Assembly (NCBI RefSeq): GCF_025449215.1 | Contig: NZ_CP104900.1 | Span: 3,100,001-3,164,000 of the forward strand | DNA from: Shewanella seohaensis | GTDB lineage: Bacteria > Pseudomonadota > Gammaproteobacteria > Enterobacterales > Shewanellaceae | Reading direction: 5' to 3' | DNA length: 64,000 nt | Shown here: in pieces, positions 27,697 to 39,405 of the stretch | How the letters are laid out: each line of letters begins with the position of its first letter | Numbering within the stretch: the stretch's first letter is position 1 | Translations under genes and position numbers: made by a program | The notes under the pieces: model-generated | Databases searched by the model: none | The model's input: only the letters and a program-made list of their open reading frames with translations | What the model was told of the DNA's origin: nothing

Positions 27697-28836
27697 ATGC
27701 TTGACCTAAAACAACTTTATCAAGGCTTTCGCGACCCCGATACTATAGCCTCGTTTGCGGAGGATATCGCTAAATGCGCCCGCACGCTTAAAGAGCCTAT
27801 TAATATCATGGAGGTCTGTGGCGGCCATACCCACACCATCATGAAATACGGCTTACTGGATTTATTGCCAGAAAATATTGAATTTATCCACGGTCCCGGC
27901 TGCCCAGTGTGCGTGATGCCCAAGGAGCGAATTGACCAAGCCGCAGTGCTCGCCCAGCAAGAGAATGTGATTTTAGTGACCCTGGGGGATATGATCCGCG
28001 TCCCCGGCTCCCAAGGCTCACTTGCCAGTTTCAGGGCCAAGGGCTGTGATATTCGCCCTATCTATGACCCTTTAGACACGCTCAAAATCGCCCGCGACAA
28101 TCCCGATAAAACCGTGGTGTTTTTCGCCATTGGCTTTGAAACCTCGACCCCAATGACCGCTGTGCTGCTACAACTGGCTGAGCAGGAAAAGCTGGCTAAT
28201 TTGTTGTTTCATATCAACCACGTCTTAGTACCACCCGCAATTGATGCTGTGATGCACGACCCTAAAGCCAGAGTAAACGCCTTTATTGGCCCTGCCCATG
28301 TCAGTGTGATCAGTGGGGCCAAAATCTATCGCCCCGCCGTCGAGCAATACGGCACGCCTGTGGTGGTATCGGGGTTCGAACCCGTCGATGTGATGGAATC
28401 CATCCTGCGTATCGTACGGCAAAAGGTGGCGGGAACGGCGCTATTAGATATCCAATACAGCCGCGCCGTATCAGAGGAAGGCAATCTTGCCGCTCAGGCC
28501 AAGGTGGATCAATTTTTCCAGACTCGGCCGCAATTTCGTTGGCGCGGGCTTGGGCCCATTCCCAACTCGGCGCTTGAGTTAAGACCCGAATACGCCCACA
28601 GGGACGCCGAGAAGTACTTTAAGGACAGATTACCCGTCAAAGAGATTGACGATCATAAGGCTTGCCAATGCGGCGATATTCTTCGCGGGCTCGCCAAACC
28701 TAAGGACTGTAAAGTCTTTGGCCGCGGCTGCAATCCCGAAACTCCTCTCGGTAGCTGTATGGTTAGCTCCGAAGGCGCGTGTAATGCGTATTACCGCTAT
28801 CAAGGTATAGATAGCAAGGAGCCACACCATGGCTGA
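27697..28836 (+). CDS. hypD: Hydrogenase formation protein HypD
   Basis: HypD is the iron-sulfur scaffold where the Fe(CN)2CO cofactor is built together with HypC. The 379-residue protein shows EVCGGHTHTIMKYG, HGPGCPVCVMP (redox cysteines), FFAIGFETSTP and a C-terminal cluster-binding region (CQCGDILRG, FGRGCNPETPLGSCMVSSEGAC). The CAGGD-type order matches known HypD. A 59-base gap follows hypC, and the 3' end overlaps hypE by 8 bases. Confidence 0.96.
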   Translation: MLDLKQLYQGFRDPDTIASFAEDIAKCARTLKEPINIMEVCGGHTHTIMKYGLLDLLPENIEFIHGPGCPVCVMPKERIDQAAVLAQQENVILVTLGDMIRVPGSQGSLASFRAKGCDIRPIYDPLDTLKIARDNPDKTVVFFAIGFETSTPMTAVLLQLAEQEKLANLLFHINHVLVPPAIDAVMHDPKARVNAFIGPAHVSVISGAKIYRPAVEQYGTPVVVSGFEPVDVMESILRIVRQKVAGTALLDIQYSRAVSEEGNLAAQAKVDQFFQTRPQFRWRGLGPIPNSALELRPEYAHRDAEKYFKDRLPVKEIDDHKACQCGDILRGLAKPKDCKVFGRGCNPETPLGSCMVSSEGACNAYYRYQGIDSKEPHHG

Positions 28837-29848
28837 TTTCCAACCCAAAGATAAAGCGATTCAACTCAGCCACGGTGGTGGCGGCAAAGAGATGAATAAA
28901 CTCATTCGCGAACTGTTTTTTGCAGAGTTCGATAACCCGATCCTGCGTAGCGAAGAAGATGCGGCCAAGCTTGAATTGCAAGGCGCGACCGCCTTTACCA
29001 CAGATTCCTTTACCGTATCACCGCTGTTTTTTGCCGGCGGAGATATTGGCAAGTTGGCGATCGCCGGCACTGTGAATGATCTTGCCATGATGGGCGCCGA
29101 GCCACAGTATTTAAGTTGCAGCGTGATCATCGAAGAAGGCTTTTCGCTCAATCAGTTAACCACTATTGTGCGCAGCATGGCCAAGGAGCTTAAACAGAGC
29201 GGCGCCAGAATCGTCTGTGGCGATACTAAAGTCGTGCCTAAGGGCTGTGCCGATGGCTTGTTTATCAATACCTCAGGCGTTGGGCGCATTTTACGTCCGA
29301 ATATCTCGGCGGCAAATGTCGCACCGGGGGATGCAATCATTGTCTCCCGCGATGTGGGTTGCCATGGCGCCGCGATTCTGATGGCGCGCGAAGGTCTGAC
29401 CCTCGAATCGGCTTTACAAAGCGATTGTGCCACTCTTTGGCCCGTGGTTGAGCAGCTTATTGCGGCGAATATTCCCATTCATGCGATGCGTGATGCGACC
29501 CGTGGCGGGCTCTCTGCCGTGTTAAACGAGTGGGCGGCGGCCGCCAATGTCGGGATTACCGTCAATGAGGCCAGTATTCCGGTTTGCGATGAAGTCAAAG
29601 GCTTGTGCGAACTCTATGGCTTTGAGGCCATGGATTTAGCCAATGAAGGCACCTTTATCTTGGCGGTCCCTAACGATATCGCCCTAGGCGCCTTAGAAAT
29701 CATGCAGCGCTTTGGTCATTGCGAGCAGGCGGCGATCATCGGCACCGTCAGCGACGAACTTCCAGGAAAAGTGATCTTAAGAACGCCATGGAATACCAAA
29801 CGTTACTTAGACCTGCCCCAGGGTGAACTGCTGCCAAGGATTTGTTAA
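28829..29848 (+). CDS. hypE: Carbamoyl dehydratase HypE
   Basis: HypE receives the carbamoyl group from HypF on its C-terminal cysteine and dehydrates it to thiocyanate, the source of CN. The 339-residue protein ends PRIC, with the required terminal Cys. It has the PurM-like ATP-binding pattern ([38 protein letters not shown]). AAGGAG precedes the ATG. The stop overlaps the hypA start by one base. Confidence 0.96.
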   Translation: MADFQPKDKAIQLSHGGGGKEMNKLIRELFFAEFDNPILRSEEDAAKLELQGATAFTTDSFTVSPLFFAGGDIGKLAIAGTVNDLAMMGAEPQYLSCSVIIEEGFSLNQLTTIVRSMAKELKQSGARIVCGDTKVVPKGCADGLFINTSGVGRILRPNISAANVAPGDAIIVSRDVGCHGAAILMAREGLTLESALQSDCATLWPVVEQLIAANIPIHAMRDATRGGLSAVLNEWAAAANVGITVNEASIPVCDEVKGLCELYGFEAMDLANEGTFILAVPNDIALGALEIMQRFGHCEQAAIIGTVSDELPGKVILRTPWNTKRYLDLPQGELLPRIC

Positions 29849-30204
29849 TGCACGAATATTCCATCGTCAGCGCCTTGATTGAGCAATGCGAGCAACATGC
29901 TAAGGCCAATCGAGCCAATAAAATCACCCGCGTCGATATCAAACTCGGGGTGATGAGCGGGGTCGAGCCCGCCTTGCTTGAGACCGCTTTTGAGACCTTT
30001 AAACTCGATGGGATCTGCCGTGATGCTGAACTGCGGATGACACTGCAATCCTTAGTGATTGCCTGTTTGGATTGCCACCAAGAGTCTGAGCTTACTGAGC
30101 GCTCTATCGTCTGCCCTGCTTGTCACAGCTACCATACGCGGGTTTTAGATGGCGAAGATATGCTGCTGATGCAGCTCGAAATGGAGCAAGAGGACGAGCA
30201 CTGA
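29848..30204 (+). CDS. hypA: Hydrogenase nickel-incorporation protein HypA
   Basis: HypA is the nickel metallochaperone that partners HypB. The product has 118 residues. His2 in the start MHEYS is the nickel ligand, which fixes the start at 29848 (TTAATG with hypE). Zinc ligands are in ACLDCHQ and CPACHS. It is the last gene of the hyp operon, followed by a strong terminator. Confidence 0.95.
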   Translation: MHEYSIVSALIEQCEQHAKANRANKITRVDIKLGVMSGVEPALLETAFETFKLDGICRDAELRMTLQSLVIACLDCHQESELTERSIVCPACHSYHTRVLDGEDMLLMQLEMEQEDEH

Positions 30205-30247
30205 GTGGCTGTAAGCCTCTTACTTAAGCATCTGCACTTGATAAAAA

Positions 30248-30278
30248 ATGGGCTTTAAGTATTCCACTTAAAGCCCAT
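30248..30278 (+). terminator. Terminator of the hyp operon
   Basis: A perfect 13-bp stem (30248-30260 with 30266-30278, loop ATTCC) is flanked by A and T tracts. It ends the rightward hyp operon and can also serve the convergent lpxM gene. Confidence 0.88.
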
Positions 30279-30320
30279 TTTATTGGTCTGCGAGCCGCGA
30301 CTTTCACTATGGACAAGTCG

Positions 30321-31259
30321 CTATTGATAAATCGAAGCTTGCCCTTCGGGACGGGTCTTAAGCAGTCTTAAGAACCACATATATTGCTCAGGGTAAGCGA
30401 GGATCACTTGCTCAACCGCTTTATTCAGCGCCAACGCTTCGTTTTCTTTACCGACCATGTCTTCGGAGGCAATGGCGGGCATCACAGTTAAATCAAACTG
30501 GCGTGAAGCTTGGTTATAGCCAATTTTTACTGGTAGCACTTGGGCATTTCCCGCCTGAGCTAAGCGGCCAACCACGGGTAATGTCGCTTTAACTGTGCCT
30601 AAAAACGGGGTAAACACGCTCTGATCTGGGCCTAAATCTTCATCGGGCAGGTAGAAAAAGCTATTGTTCTGCTTCAATTCGGCCAACAAGGCGCGGATCC
30701 CCGCCTCTCGCATATAAACATGGCCACCGCCACTGCTACGTACCCTATTATTAAACCAGTTAAATAGCGCGTTTTTATGGGCCTTTGCCATAGTCACCAT
30801 GGGCAAGTCGAGGTTTAACCTCAGTCCCGCATAATCGATGGGCCACACATGGGGCATGATAAATATCACAGGCTGCCCTTCCGCTTGTGCCGCTTGAACA
30901 TGCTCAAAGCCCATAAGATTCACACGGCGGCGTAAATGCGCCTTTGAGCGTACCAACAGCTCACCTTGAGATAACAGCACTAAGACGAAGTTCTGCACGT
31001 TCTCATCGATTAAGGCTTCAATCTCTGCGGCGGATTTTTCAGGGAAACACGCCTTTAAGTTCGCTCTGGCAATGCCTATCGGCTTTTTCGCAATAGGCGC
31101 CACCAGTTTGGCCAAGGTTCTGGCGATAGGATCACGCAGCCACGCGGGCATGATCCCAAAAATCACTAATAGGCCGATCGCCAACCACGTGACCCAATAT
31201 TTAGGGTGCAATAAGGCCAGTTGAAAACGTCGGTCAAAATGTTTGGGCTGTCTTGACAA
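30321..31259 (-). CDS. lpxM: Lipid A secondary acyltransferase (LpxM/MsbB type)
   Basis: This inner-membrane acyltransferase adds a secondary acyl chain to Kdo2-lipid A. It has one N-terminal membrane helix (WVTWLAIGLLVIFGIMP) and the catalytic HxxxxD motif HVWPID (His137, Asp142). Further family segments are YMREAGIR, FYLPDEDLGP and the ending MWFLRLLKTRPEG. LpxM seems more likely than LpxL from these segments, but that is a judgement. I chose the TTG at 31259 because an ideal ribosome site (GAGGTGAT) ends four bases upstream. A GTG at 31268 lies inside that site. Confidence 0.87.
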   Translation of the reverse strand: MSRQPKHFDRRFQLALLHPKYWVTWLAIGLLVIFGIMPAWLRDPIARTLAKLVAPIAKKPIGIARANLKACFPEKSAAEIEALIDENVQNFVLVLLSQGELLVRSKAHLRRRVNLMGFEHVQAAQAEGQPVIFIMPHVWPIDYAGLRLNLDLPMVTMAKAHKNALFNWFNNRVRSSGGGHVYMREAGIRALLAELKQNNSFFYLPDEDLGPDQSVFTPFLGTVKATLPVVGRLAQAGNAQVLPVKIGYNQASRQFDLTVMPAIASEDMVGKENEALALNKAVEQVILAYPEQYMWFLRLLKTRPEGQASIYQ

Positions 31260-31305
31260 AGAAATCACCTCAGACAGTAAAAGACTGAATTCACATAGGA
31301 AGAAA

Positions 31306-31341
31306 ATAGGAAAGCCACTCGCGATGGAGTGGCTTTCCTAT
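31306..31341 (-). terminator. Terminator after ihfA
   Basis: A perfect 15-bp stem (31306-31320 with 31327-31341, loop GCGATG) is followed on the minus strand by a weak T-rich tail. It lies 14 bases beyond the ihfA stop and separates pheST-ihfA from lpxM. Confidence 0.82.
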
Positions 31342-31355
31342 CAAACTTTAAGAAA

Positions 31356-31652
31356 TTACTTGCCCGCGTTAGCAGCTTCTACGCGAGTTTTCAGTTTCTG
31401 GCCGGGACGGAAGGTCACGACACGGCGAGCCGAAATTGGGATATCCTCGCCTGTTTTAGGGTTACGACCCGGTCTTTGATTTTTGTCCCTTAGGTCAAAG
31501 TTGCCAAAGCCAGATAACTTGACCTGCTCACCACTTTCAAGTGCGCCTCGAATTTCTTCAAAGAACGCCTCAACCATCTCTTTAGCAACTCGCTTGTTAA
31601 TACCAAGCGTTTCAAAAAGATGTTCTGCCATTTCGGCTTTGGTAAGTGCCAT
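31356..31652 (-). CDS. ihfA: Integration host factor subunit alpha
   Basis: IhfA pairs with IhfB to bend DNA at specific sites in replication, recombination and transcription. The 98-residue protein shows [25 protein letters not shown] and the beta-arm [10 protein letters not shown] with the intercalating proline. GAGGG precedes the ATG, and only four bases separate it from the pheT stop, the usual pheST-ihfA order. Confidence 0.97.
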   Translation of the reverse strand: MALTKAEMAEHLFETLGINKRVAKEMVEAFFEEIRGALESGEQVKLSGFGNFDLRDKNQRPGRNPKTGEDIPISARRVVTFRPGQKLKTRVEAANAGK

Positions 31653-31656
31653 ACTT

Positions 31657-34044
31657 TTAATCCCTCAACAATGCGTTGAACTCGGTCTTCAGGGCAGAAA
31701 CTACTGAATCTACTGTCTCAGCAATTTCTTTCTCTTCAAGTGTACGAGTAGTGTCTTGTAGTGTAAGTGCTATCGCCAAGCTCTTTTTACCTGGTTCAAC
31801 ACCTTTACCTTGGTATACATCGAACAAGTTTAAGCCAACCAACTGATTTTCGCCAACTTTTCTTATCAATTTCATTACATCGCCTGCAGATACACTTTCA
31901 TCTACGACTACTGCGATGTCACGACGATTAGCCGGGAACTTAGATACAGCTTGGGCTAGCGGTAAACTGGTATGCAATAAAGCATCCAATTCCAACTCAA
32001 AAACGATGGTTTTACCATTGAGTCCAAAAGGCTTCTCCAAACTAGGATGGATAGCACCTATATGACCGATCACTCGATCATTTCTCAATATTTCAGCACA
32101 TTGCCCTGGATGAAGAGCAGAATGCGTCGCTACTCTAAAGCTAAATTCTGATGCGGAAACTGTCAAGCCGATAATTGCTTCTAAATCGCCTTTAAGGTCG
32201 AAAAAATCAACAGTTTTCGATTCCATAGCCCAATGTTCGTCATTTTGGAGGCCAGTTATGACGCAACCGAGCATAGCTTGCTGTCTTACACCTGATTCTG
32301 CATTAATATCAGGAACAAAGCGAAGGCCAGTTTCAAAAAGTCTCACACGACCCTGTTGACGACTTTGGTTGTAGCCAACCGCAGTCAATAATCCTGTGAA
32401 CATCGACAAACGCATGGCCGACATTTCACTAGAAATCGGGTTCGGTAACACCATGGCTTGCTCACCTGGGTGAACCAGATTTTGCAGCTTAGGATCGACG
32501 AAACTGTAAGTCACAGCTTCTTGGAAACCACGGGCCACTAACAGCGAACGTACGCGCTTGAGGCTTAAGTCGGTTTCTTTATGGTCTGACATCCGCAGTG
32601 ACGCCACAGGCGCAACGTTTGGAATGTTGTTGTAACCGTAGATACGGGCGACTTCTTCGATTAAGTCTTCTTCAATCGCCATATCGAAGCGGTAAGTCGC
32701 GGTGGTAACCTGCCAGCTACCCTCAGCTGCAACGACGCCAAAACCTAAACGTTCGAGGATTTCAACCACGTCGCTATCGGGAACATGGTGACCCAGAATT
32801 TTATCTAACTTACTGCGACGCAATAGAATTTGCGCAGGCTTTGGTAAGTCAGCGTCAGATTTGGCTTCAACCACAGGACCCGCTTCACCGCCGCAAATAT
32901 CCAGCACTAAGCGAGTCGCACGGTCCATAACCTTATGCTGCATCTCAGGGTCAACACCACGTTCGAAACGGTGTGATGAATCGGTATGCAGACCTAAACG
33001 GCGTGACTTACCCATAATCGCTAACGGTGCGAAGAAGGCACATTCCAGCAGAATGTCTTGCGTGGTGTCACTCACACCCGAATATTCGCCACCAAATACG
33101 CCAGCAAGCGCTAATGGGCGTGCATCGTCGGCAATCACTAGGGTATCGCTTGGAATGGTCACTTCGCTGCCATCGAGCAGAGTAATTTTCTCTTCGCCAT
33201 TACCTAAACGCACTTGGATATCGCCAGTGAGCTTGGCAAGGTCGAAGGCATGCATAGGTTGACCGAATTCAACTAACACGAAGTTAGTGATATCGACGAT
33301 AGGATCGATAGAACGGATACCGCTGCGACGCAGTTTTTCCTGCATCCATAATGGCGTAGCCGCTTTCACGTTCACATTCTTCACCACACGACCTAAGTAG
33401 CGTGGGCAAGCTGCGTTTTCCTTCACATTGATAGCCACTTTGGCATCAATCGTTGGCGTAACAGCTTGCCATTGTGGCTCAGTCACAGCAGCACGGTTTA
33501 ACACGCCGACTTCACGTGCCAGACCCACCATGCCTAAACAGTCGGCACGGTTAGCGGTTAAATCCACTTCAATCACAGCATCATCAAGCTGGAGATACTC
33601 ACGTAAATCCGTGCCTAATGGCGCATCTAATGGCAGTTCGATAATGCCATCGCTGTCGATGTCGATGCCTAGCTCGCTGTATGAACACAGCATGCCTTCT
33701 GAAGGCATACCACGCAGCTTAGCCTTTTTAATTTTAAAATCGCCTGGCAATACAGCGCCAACCATGGCAACGGCAACGCGTAGACCTTGGCGGCAGTTAG
33801 GTGCACCGCAAACGATATCGATAAGTTCACCACTGCCGACACTGACTTTAGTCACGCGCAGTTTGTCTGCATCTGGATGCTGGCCACATTCGACCACTTC
33901 ACCAATCACAACGCCGTTGAACTCGGCAGCCACGGCATCAACGCCATCGACTTCGAGGCCAGCCATAGTGATCTGGTGGGATAATGCTTCACGGCTAACG
34001 GCAGGATTGACCCACTCACGAAGCCAAGATTCGCTAAATTTCAT
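31657..34044 (-). CDS. pheT: Phenylalanyl-tRNA synthetase beta subunit
   Basis: PheT is the large subunit of the alpha2-beta2 enzyme and holds the editing and tRNA-binding domains. The 795 residues cover the N-terminal EMAP-like tRNA-binding domain ([26 protein letters not shown]). The B3/B4 editing domain, the catalytic-like core (YGYNNIP) and the C-terminal anticodon-binding domain ([14 protein letters not shown]) follow. The length equals the E. coli protein. GGAG precedes the ATG, 14 bases after pheS. Confidence 0.97.
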   Translation of the reverse strand: MKFSESWLREWVNPAVSREALSHQITMAGLEVDGVDAVAAEFNGVVIGEVVECGQHPDADKLRVTKVSVGSGELIDIVCGAPNCRQGLRVAVAMVGAVLPGDFKIKKAKLRGMPSEGMLCSYSELGIDIDSDGIIELPLDAPLGTDLREYLQLDDAVIEVDLTANRADCLGMVGLAREVGVLNRAAVTEPQWQAVTPTIDAKVAINVKENAACPRYLGRVVKNVNVKAATPLWMQEKLRRSGIRSIDPIVDITNFVLVEFGQPMHAFDLAKLTGDIQVRLGNGEEKITLLDGSEVTIPSDTLVIADDARPLALAGVFGGEYSGVSDTTQDILLECAFFAPLAIMGKSRRLGLHTDSSHRFERGVDPEMQHKVMDRATRLVLDICGGEAGPVVEAKSDADLPKPAQILLRRSKLDKILGHHVPDSDVVEILERLGFGVVAAEGSWQVTTATYRFDMAIEEDLIEEVARIYGYNNIPNVAPVASLRMSDHKETDLSLKRVRSLLVARGFQEAVTYSFVDPKLQNLVHPGEQAMVLPNPISSEMSAMRLSMFTGLLTAVGYNQSRQQGRVRLFETGLRFVPDINAESGVRQQAMLGCVITGLQNDEHWAMESKTVDFFDLKGDLEAIIGLTVSASEFSFRVATHSALHPGQCAEILRNDRVIGHIGAIHPSLEKPFGLNGKTIVFELELDALLHTSLPLAQAVSKFPANRRDIAVVVDESVSAGDVMKLIRKVGENQLVGLNLFDVYQGKGVEPGKKSLAIALTLQDTTRTLEEKEIAETVDSVVSALKTEFNALLRD

Positions 34045-34058
34045 GCTATACAGCTCCG

Positions 34059-35081
<1,023 letters not shown>

Positions 35082-35120
35082 CTATGGGCGCCAAACTTTC
35101 AGGCTATTTGGGTGCTCAGG

Positions 35121-35198
35121 TTATCGGGCGTTAATGCCAGACGCTTTGCTAGCTATAACGAAATAAAAGGAGAGAAATTTTACGCGAGCGAGCGGCAT
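35121..35198 (-). CDS. Possible Phe-containing leader peptide upstream of pheS
   Basis: A 25-codon frame upstream of pheS encodes KFLSFYF, with three Phe codons in seven. This is reminiscent of the pheM leader of E. coli (FRFFFYF). There is no good ribosome site before its ATG, and I find no terminator with a U tract between it and pheS. Attenuation is therefore only a possibility. Confidence 0.25.
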   Translation of the reverse strand: MPLARVKFLSFYFVIASKASGINAR

Positions 35199-35512
35199 AT
35201 TACTAGGGTTTATTCGGGGTTTTTATCATGCAAATTCATGTGTTACCCCAACAAATCCTTCGAGTTTGACAGCTTGGAAAAACATTTGCTGATTTTTACA
35301 GCAAACGACTCATCGGACACTAACCACTAGCGACGCATGTAACTAAACTGTAAACTTATGTTTGTACCTTGCCAAAATTGCTGCAAAACAAACAAAAATG
35401 CCGCAATTGGACAACAATAATACAAGCAACTGCTTACTAAACAGAAAATCATAAAGTCTATGGCAAACCGACCGATATCCATTTGGTCACAGCCCAATTT
35501 ATCGAGGCGCTA
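35199..35512. other. Divergent pheS / chemoreceptor intergenic region
   Basis: These bases separate the leftward pheS leader from the rightward chemoreceptor gene. They are AT-rich with no credible gene. TGTAAACTTATGTTTGTA at 35349-35366 loosely recalls a TyrR box but has mismatches in the right half. Promoters for both sides must lie here, but I cannot place them firmly. Confidence 0.45.
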
Positions 35513-37030
35513 ATGAAAGAAGTTAAATTTCGCTGGATAGATCAATATCTTATCCACATGACCTTAAAAACCAAGTTTGCAATTCTCGCCCTAGTTCCCA
35601 TGTTTATGATTGTGGGATTAGCGGTCTTTTTAAATACTCAGTTTAGGGACACCCTGCTCGAAAGCCATTTGAACGGCATTCAGGACTCGTCACAGAAAAT
35701 CAATCAACTCGCGGCGCAGGTCTATAACAAACTGCCCGAACAAGAACAGCAAAATCTCCCTAATCTGTTAAGCCAAGGGATGCAGAATGTTCGAATTATC
35801 ACGATTTCAGAGGCCGACAGCCGCGCGCAAACTATTGCACGCAGCGGTGGCGGTATCGATACCAGCAGTTCACCTCAGAGGGCGATAAGCTCAGTGAACG
35901 AGCACAATATGCTAACCATTATTCCCGTGGACGAGCGTCAACTCGATGCCCTGCTATCTGCCGATAATCTCTTGGTTTATAGCGTGATGGCGGTGCTGTT
36001 ATTCGTGCTCTTCCTCTTTAGCTATTACATTTCCACCTTTGTGGGCGGCGCACTCTATACCACAGTCATGGCGCTCAAACGTGCCGCTTCGGGGGATTTG
36101 ACTGGCCGATTAAACTTCTTCGAAGTGAAAGATGAGTTCAGCATTCTTGCGATCAGCATCGACACTCTCGTTGAACGTCAACATACCCTAGTGAAGCAAA
36201 TCGCTGAATCCACCAGCAAAATTCGGGAAGTGGTTTCATCTTTTAGAAGCACGGCGCAGCAAGGACAAGCCCTTGCGGTCAATCAACGTCAGCATCTCGA
36301 TTCCTTAGCCACGGCAATGGAAGAAATGACCGCCGCGGTTAAAGAAGTGGCGCGTAACGCCGAGCAATCCTCCGCCGAAACCCAAGAAGCCAATCAGCAG
36401 GTGAATGCAGGCTCTAAGGATATTGAAACCACAGTAAGCGCGATTGATGTACTGTCGGATGAAATTTCTGAGGCCTCGGATGCGGTGAATGTCCTCAATG
36501 AAAACGCCAGTAAAATTGATGAAGTGGTGTCGACCATTAATGCCATTTCGCAGCAGACTAACCTACTCGCCCTCAATGCCGCGATTGAAGCGGCGCGTGC
36601 AGGCGAACAGGGCCGAGGTTTTGCGGTGGTTGCCGATGAGGTAAGAACCCTTGCTGGCCGCACGCAAGCTGCAACGGTAGAAATTAAATCTATGATTGAG
36701 TCGCTGCAACAAGGCACACGTAACCTCACCCAAGTGATGTCGCGCACCGTTAGCCAAGCGAGTGAAGGTAAGCAACATGTGCTGCAAACGGGTAAAGATC
36801 TCGAGTCGATTGCCCACCACAGCAGCCGTGTGTTCGAAATGAGTGTACTGATCGCAACATCAGCCGAAGAACAATCTGCCGTGGCTAACGAAATCGCGAC
36901 CAATCTGATGGAAATTCGCAATCAATCCCACGATGTCGAGCAATCGGCGAACCAATCTGTGTCGGGTTGTGATGAACTGCAAGCAACTGCGGGACAACTT
37001 GACCAACTAATGGTTGGCCTAAAAGTCTAA
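35513..37030 (+). CDS. Methyl-accepting chemotaxis protein
   Basis: This 505-residue chemoreceptor has a membrane helix near 21-43, a short periplasmic domain of about 110 residues and a second helix near 155-180. A HAMP segment and a long cytoplasmic coiled coil follow. The signalling tip [20 protein letters not shown] is intact and continues into [15 protein letters not shown]. The periplasmic domain is too small for a standard sensor fold that I recognise, so the ligand is unknown. GAGG lies 6-7 bases before the ATG at 35513. No che genes are nearby. Confidence 0.93.
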   Translation: MKEVKFRWIDQYLIHMTLKTKFAILALVPMFMIVGLAVFLNTQFRDTLLESHLNGIQDSSQKINQLAAQVYNKLPEQEQQNLPNLLSQGMQNVRIITISEADSRAQTIARSGGGIDTSSSPQRAISSVNEHNMLTIIPVDERQLDALLSADNLLVYSVMAVLLFVLFLFSYYISTFVGGALYTTVMALKRAASGDLTGRLNFFEVKDEFSILAISIDTLVERQHTLVKQIAESTSKIREVVSSFRSTAQQGQALAVNQRQHLDSLATAMEEMTAAVKEVARNAEQSSAETQEANQQVNAGSKDIETTVSAIDVLSDEISEASDAVNVLNENASKIDEVVSTINAISQQTNLLALNAAIEAARAGEQGRGFAVVADEVRTLAGRTQAATVEIKSMIESLQQGTRNLTQVMSRTVSQASEGKQHVLQTGKDLESIAHHSSRVFEMSVLIATSAEEQSAVANEIATNLMEIRNQSHDVEQSANQSVSGCDELQATAGQLDQLMVGLKV

Positions 37031-37044
37031 TCGCCCCACTCAAG

Positions 37045-37070
37045 AAGAAGGGATAGGTGTATCCCTTCTT
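37045..37070 (+). terminator. Terminator after the chemoreceptor gene
   Basis: A perfect 11-bp stem (37045-37055 with 37060-37070, loop GGTG) is followed by a T-rich run, 15 bases past the stop codon. Confidence 0.8.
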
Positions 37071-37338
37071 TCTTCTGTATTTCTTTTGTAACGGCCACTT
37101 CCCTTTTCCCACGCTTGCGTATTTGATTTTTAAGTTTCTCTAACACCGTCTTATTGCGCTGGATACCAGACAAATTCATGGGTTGGAGCGCCAGTCGTTT
37201 GTATCGGTGATTGGCTAGTCATTCTGTTATCACGACCCACAAGATAACCGCACCTGATACCATATCCTATTGTTATTCATATAAATATTTACACTAGCTT
37301 TACACGATTCTTGGCGAGAGCAACTTGCTGGCGCATTT

Positions 37339-37357
37339 AAGAATAATTATCATTCGC
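37339..37357. promoter_or_regulatory. Fur-box-like site upstream of TonB receptor
   Basis: The AT-rich stretch around AATAATTATCATTC resembles the Fur consensus GATAATGATAATCATTATC, especially its ATTATCATT half. It ends 25 bases before the receptor start codon, consistent with iron repression. Confidence 0.5.
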
Positions 37358-37381
37358 CAAAATTTTACAAGGAAGAATGAA

Positions 37382-39331
37382 ATGCCTGCACAACCTGATA
37401 CCCGCCTGCCGCGATTTTCCCGTAACGCCCTCACCTGCGCCATCGCCCTAACTCTGAGCGCAGCCGCCACACTCGCTCAAGCACAAGATGCGCCCGAGAT
37501 GGAACGCATGGTCATCACTGCCACTCAAACAAAACACTCCGAGCTCTCGGCGCCAGCATCGGTTTCGGTGATCAATCGCAGTGAGCTTGAGGCTTTAGTG
37601 ATTGACGATCTCGCCAGCGCCGTTCGCTATTTACAGGGGGTGAATATCAGCGAAGGGACGCCCTATGGCCGTAACGAAATCAGCCTTCGTGGCCTAGATT
37701 CGGACTACACCTTAATCTTAATCAATGGCCGCCGTGTCAATTCCCGCGAGGCGCTGACCTCCAACTATGGCAATGACTTCGACCTATCGTCTATCCCCAT
37801 GTCAGCCATCGAGCGCATCGAACTTGTCCGTGGCCCCATGTCGTCCCTCTATGGCTCCGAAGCTTTGGGCGGTGTAGTCAACGTCATCCTACGTCAACCA
37901 ACCGAAAGCTGGCAAACCAGTGTTGGCGTGCAATACGACACGCCAACCAGTGGTGAAGGCGGCGATAGCACTAAATACAACTTCTACAGCAGCGGTGCGC
38001 TCATTAAAGATAAACTGCTGGCGAACTTGATTGTGGACAGCAATAAACGTGATGCATGGCGTTCTGACTTAAAACCAACCATAGATGCGCTTGAAGACAG
38101 GGATGAAATCAGCGCCCTAGCCAATCTACAATGGTTAATCGACACGCAGCAGGATCTGCAATTTGATATCAGTTACGCCAACGATGAGCGTGAATCCGAT
38201 TGGAATAACTATGGCACTATCCTGACCAACAACCAGCAGGCAGAACGGATTAGTTCAGGCCTTACCCATAATGGCCGTTGGGATTGGGGCGATACGCGCC
38301 TACGCTATTATTATGAAAATGTCGAAGTGACCGATGATTCGGCGCTGATCGCACAAATCGGCCATATTACTCAAACAAACCATAATCTTGATGGGCAAAC
38401 CACAGTGTTACTCGGCGAACATATGCTCACTGGCGGCGCCGAATACCGTTGGACCAAACTTGAGAACAGCCGCAATATTTTAGGCGATGGCACCCTAGAC
38501 GATAGCCAAGCGGCGCTATATCTGCAGGACGAATTCAGTTTAGGGGAGCTTAGCCTCACCCTCGGCGGACGAGTCGATCACCACGATGTGTATGGCACCG
38601 AATTTAGCCCTCGTCTGTATCTGGTTTATCCGCTCAGCTCCGAATGGGTGATCAAAGGTGGTGGGGGTAAAGCCTTTAAAGCTCCGAATATGTCGCAGTC
38701 TCAAGCCGATTATATTATCCCAGCCTGTCGCGGCGCCTGCTCTGTGGCCGGTAATGGCGACTTACAACCCGAAACCTCGGTCAACTACGAGCTATCGACC
38801 CAATATCAAGCGGACGATTTTGGCGGTTCAGTCACCTATTTCCGCAATGATGTGGAAAACAAAATCATCACCGAAACCTGGGACAGAACCCCAGGCGCGG
38901 TACTCACTTATCAAAACGTTAATGAAGCTAAGATTACCGGTTGGGAATTGCAGGCATGGTACGACTTAACCGACAGCTTAAGCCTGAGTGGCAACTACAG
39001 TAAAACCGATGCCAAGGATAAGCAAAATGGCGCGCCTTTTACCCTAACACCCGAAGATAGCTACAACCTCAAACTGCAATGGCAAGCGCTGGAGGGATTA
39101 TCCACCTTTATCGCCTACCACTACACGGGTGAACAATATCTGCGAACTAAGGTCAAGTCTGATGGTTATGGCTCATTAGATATCGGCGTTAATTATCAAA
39201 TAAACCCAATGTTTAGGGTCAAACTAGGAGTAACTAACTTGACGGACGCCGAACGCGATCAAATTGCCACCGATTTGGATTACATTCAAAAGAGCCGCAG
39301 CGTCTATGCTGGGGTAACGGCAAGCTTTTAA
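37382..39331 (+). CDS. TonB-dependent siderophore receptor (CirA/IrgA-like)
   Basis: This 649-residue outer-membrane receptor imports a ferric siderophore or related ligand using TonB energy. It has a signal peptide ending LAQAQ, a TonB box region (MERMVITATQ) and the plug domain (SLRGLDSDYTLILINGRRVNS, ERIELVRGPMSSLYGSEALGG). A 22-strand barrel follows and ends GVTASF. A Cys pair in an outer loop (CRGACS) may form a disulfide. The ATG at 37382 follows AAGGAAG. A Fur-like site upstream supports an iron role, but the specific substrate cannot be read from sequence. Confidence 0.92.
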   Translation: MPAQPDTRLPRFSRNALTCAIALTLSAAATLAQAQDAPEMERMVITATQTKHSELSAPASVSVINRSELEALVIDDLASAVRYLQGVNISEGTPYGRNEISLRGLDSDYTLILINGRRVNSREALTSNYGNDFDLSSIPMSAIERIELVRGPMSSLYGSEALGGVVNVILRQPTESWQTSVGVQYDTPTSGEGGDSTKYNFYSSGALIKDKLLANLIVDSNKRDAWRSDLKPTIDALEDRDEISALANLQWLIDTQQDLQFDISYANDERESDWNNYGTILTNNQQAERISSGLTHNGRWDWGDTRLRYYYENVEVTDDSALIAQIGHITQTNHNLDGQTTVLLGEHMLTGGAEYRWTKLENSRNILGDGTLDDSQAALYLQDEFSLGELSLTLGGRVDHHDVYGTEFSPRLYLVYPLSSEWVIKGGGGKAFKAPNMSQSQADYIIPACRGACSVAGNGDLQPETSVNYELSTQYQADDFGGSVTYFRNDVENKIITETWDRTPGAVLTYQNVNEAKITGWELQAWYDLTDSLSLSGNYSKTDAKDKQNGAPFTLTPEDSYNLKLQWQALEGLSTFIAYHYTGEQYLRTKVKSDGYGSLDIGVNYQINPMFRVKLGVTNLTDAERDQIATDLDYIQKSRSVYAGVTASF

Positions 39332-39339
39332 TCCTTAAC

Positions 39340-39362
39340 GGCCTGCAACTGCAGGCCTTTTT
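39340..39362 (+). terminator. Terminator after TonB receptor
   Basis: A 7-bp GC-rich stem (GGCCTGC at 39340-39346, GCAGGCC at 39351-39357, loop AACT) is followed by five T residues, eight bases past the stop codon. Confidence 0.85.
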
Positions 39363-39405
39363 CATCCGTTGTTCGGCCAGCGTGACGAATTAGATCACTA
39401 GGCGA

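Noticed and set aside
35349..35366. TyrR-box-like sequence between pheS and the chemoreceptor gene
   Set aside because: The right half deviates from TTTACA, and neither neighbour is an expected TyrR target.
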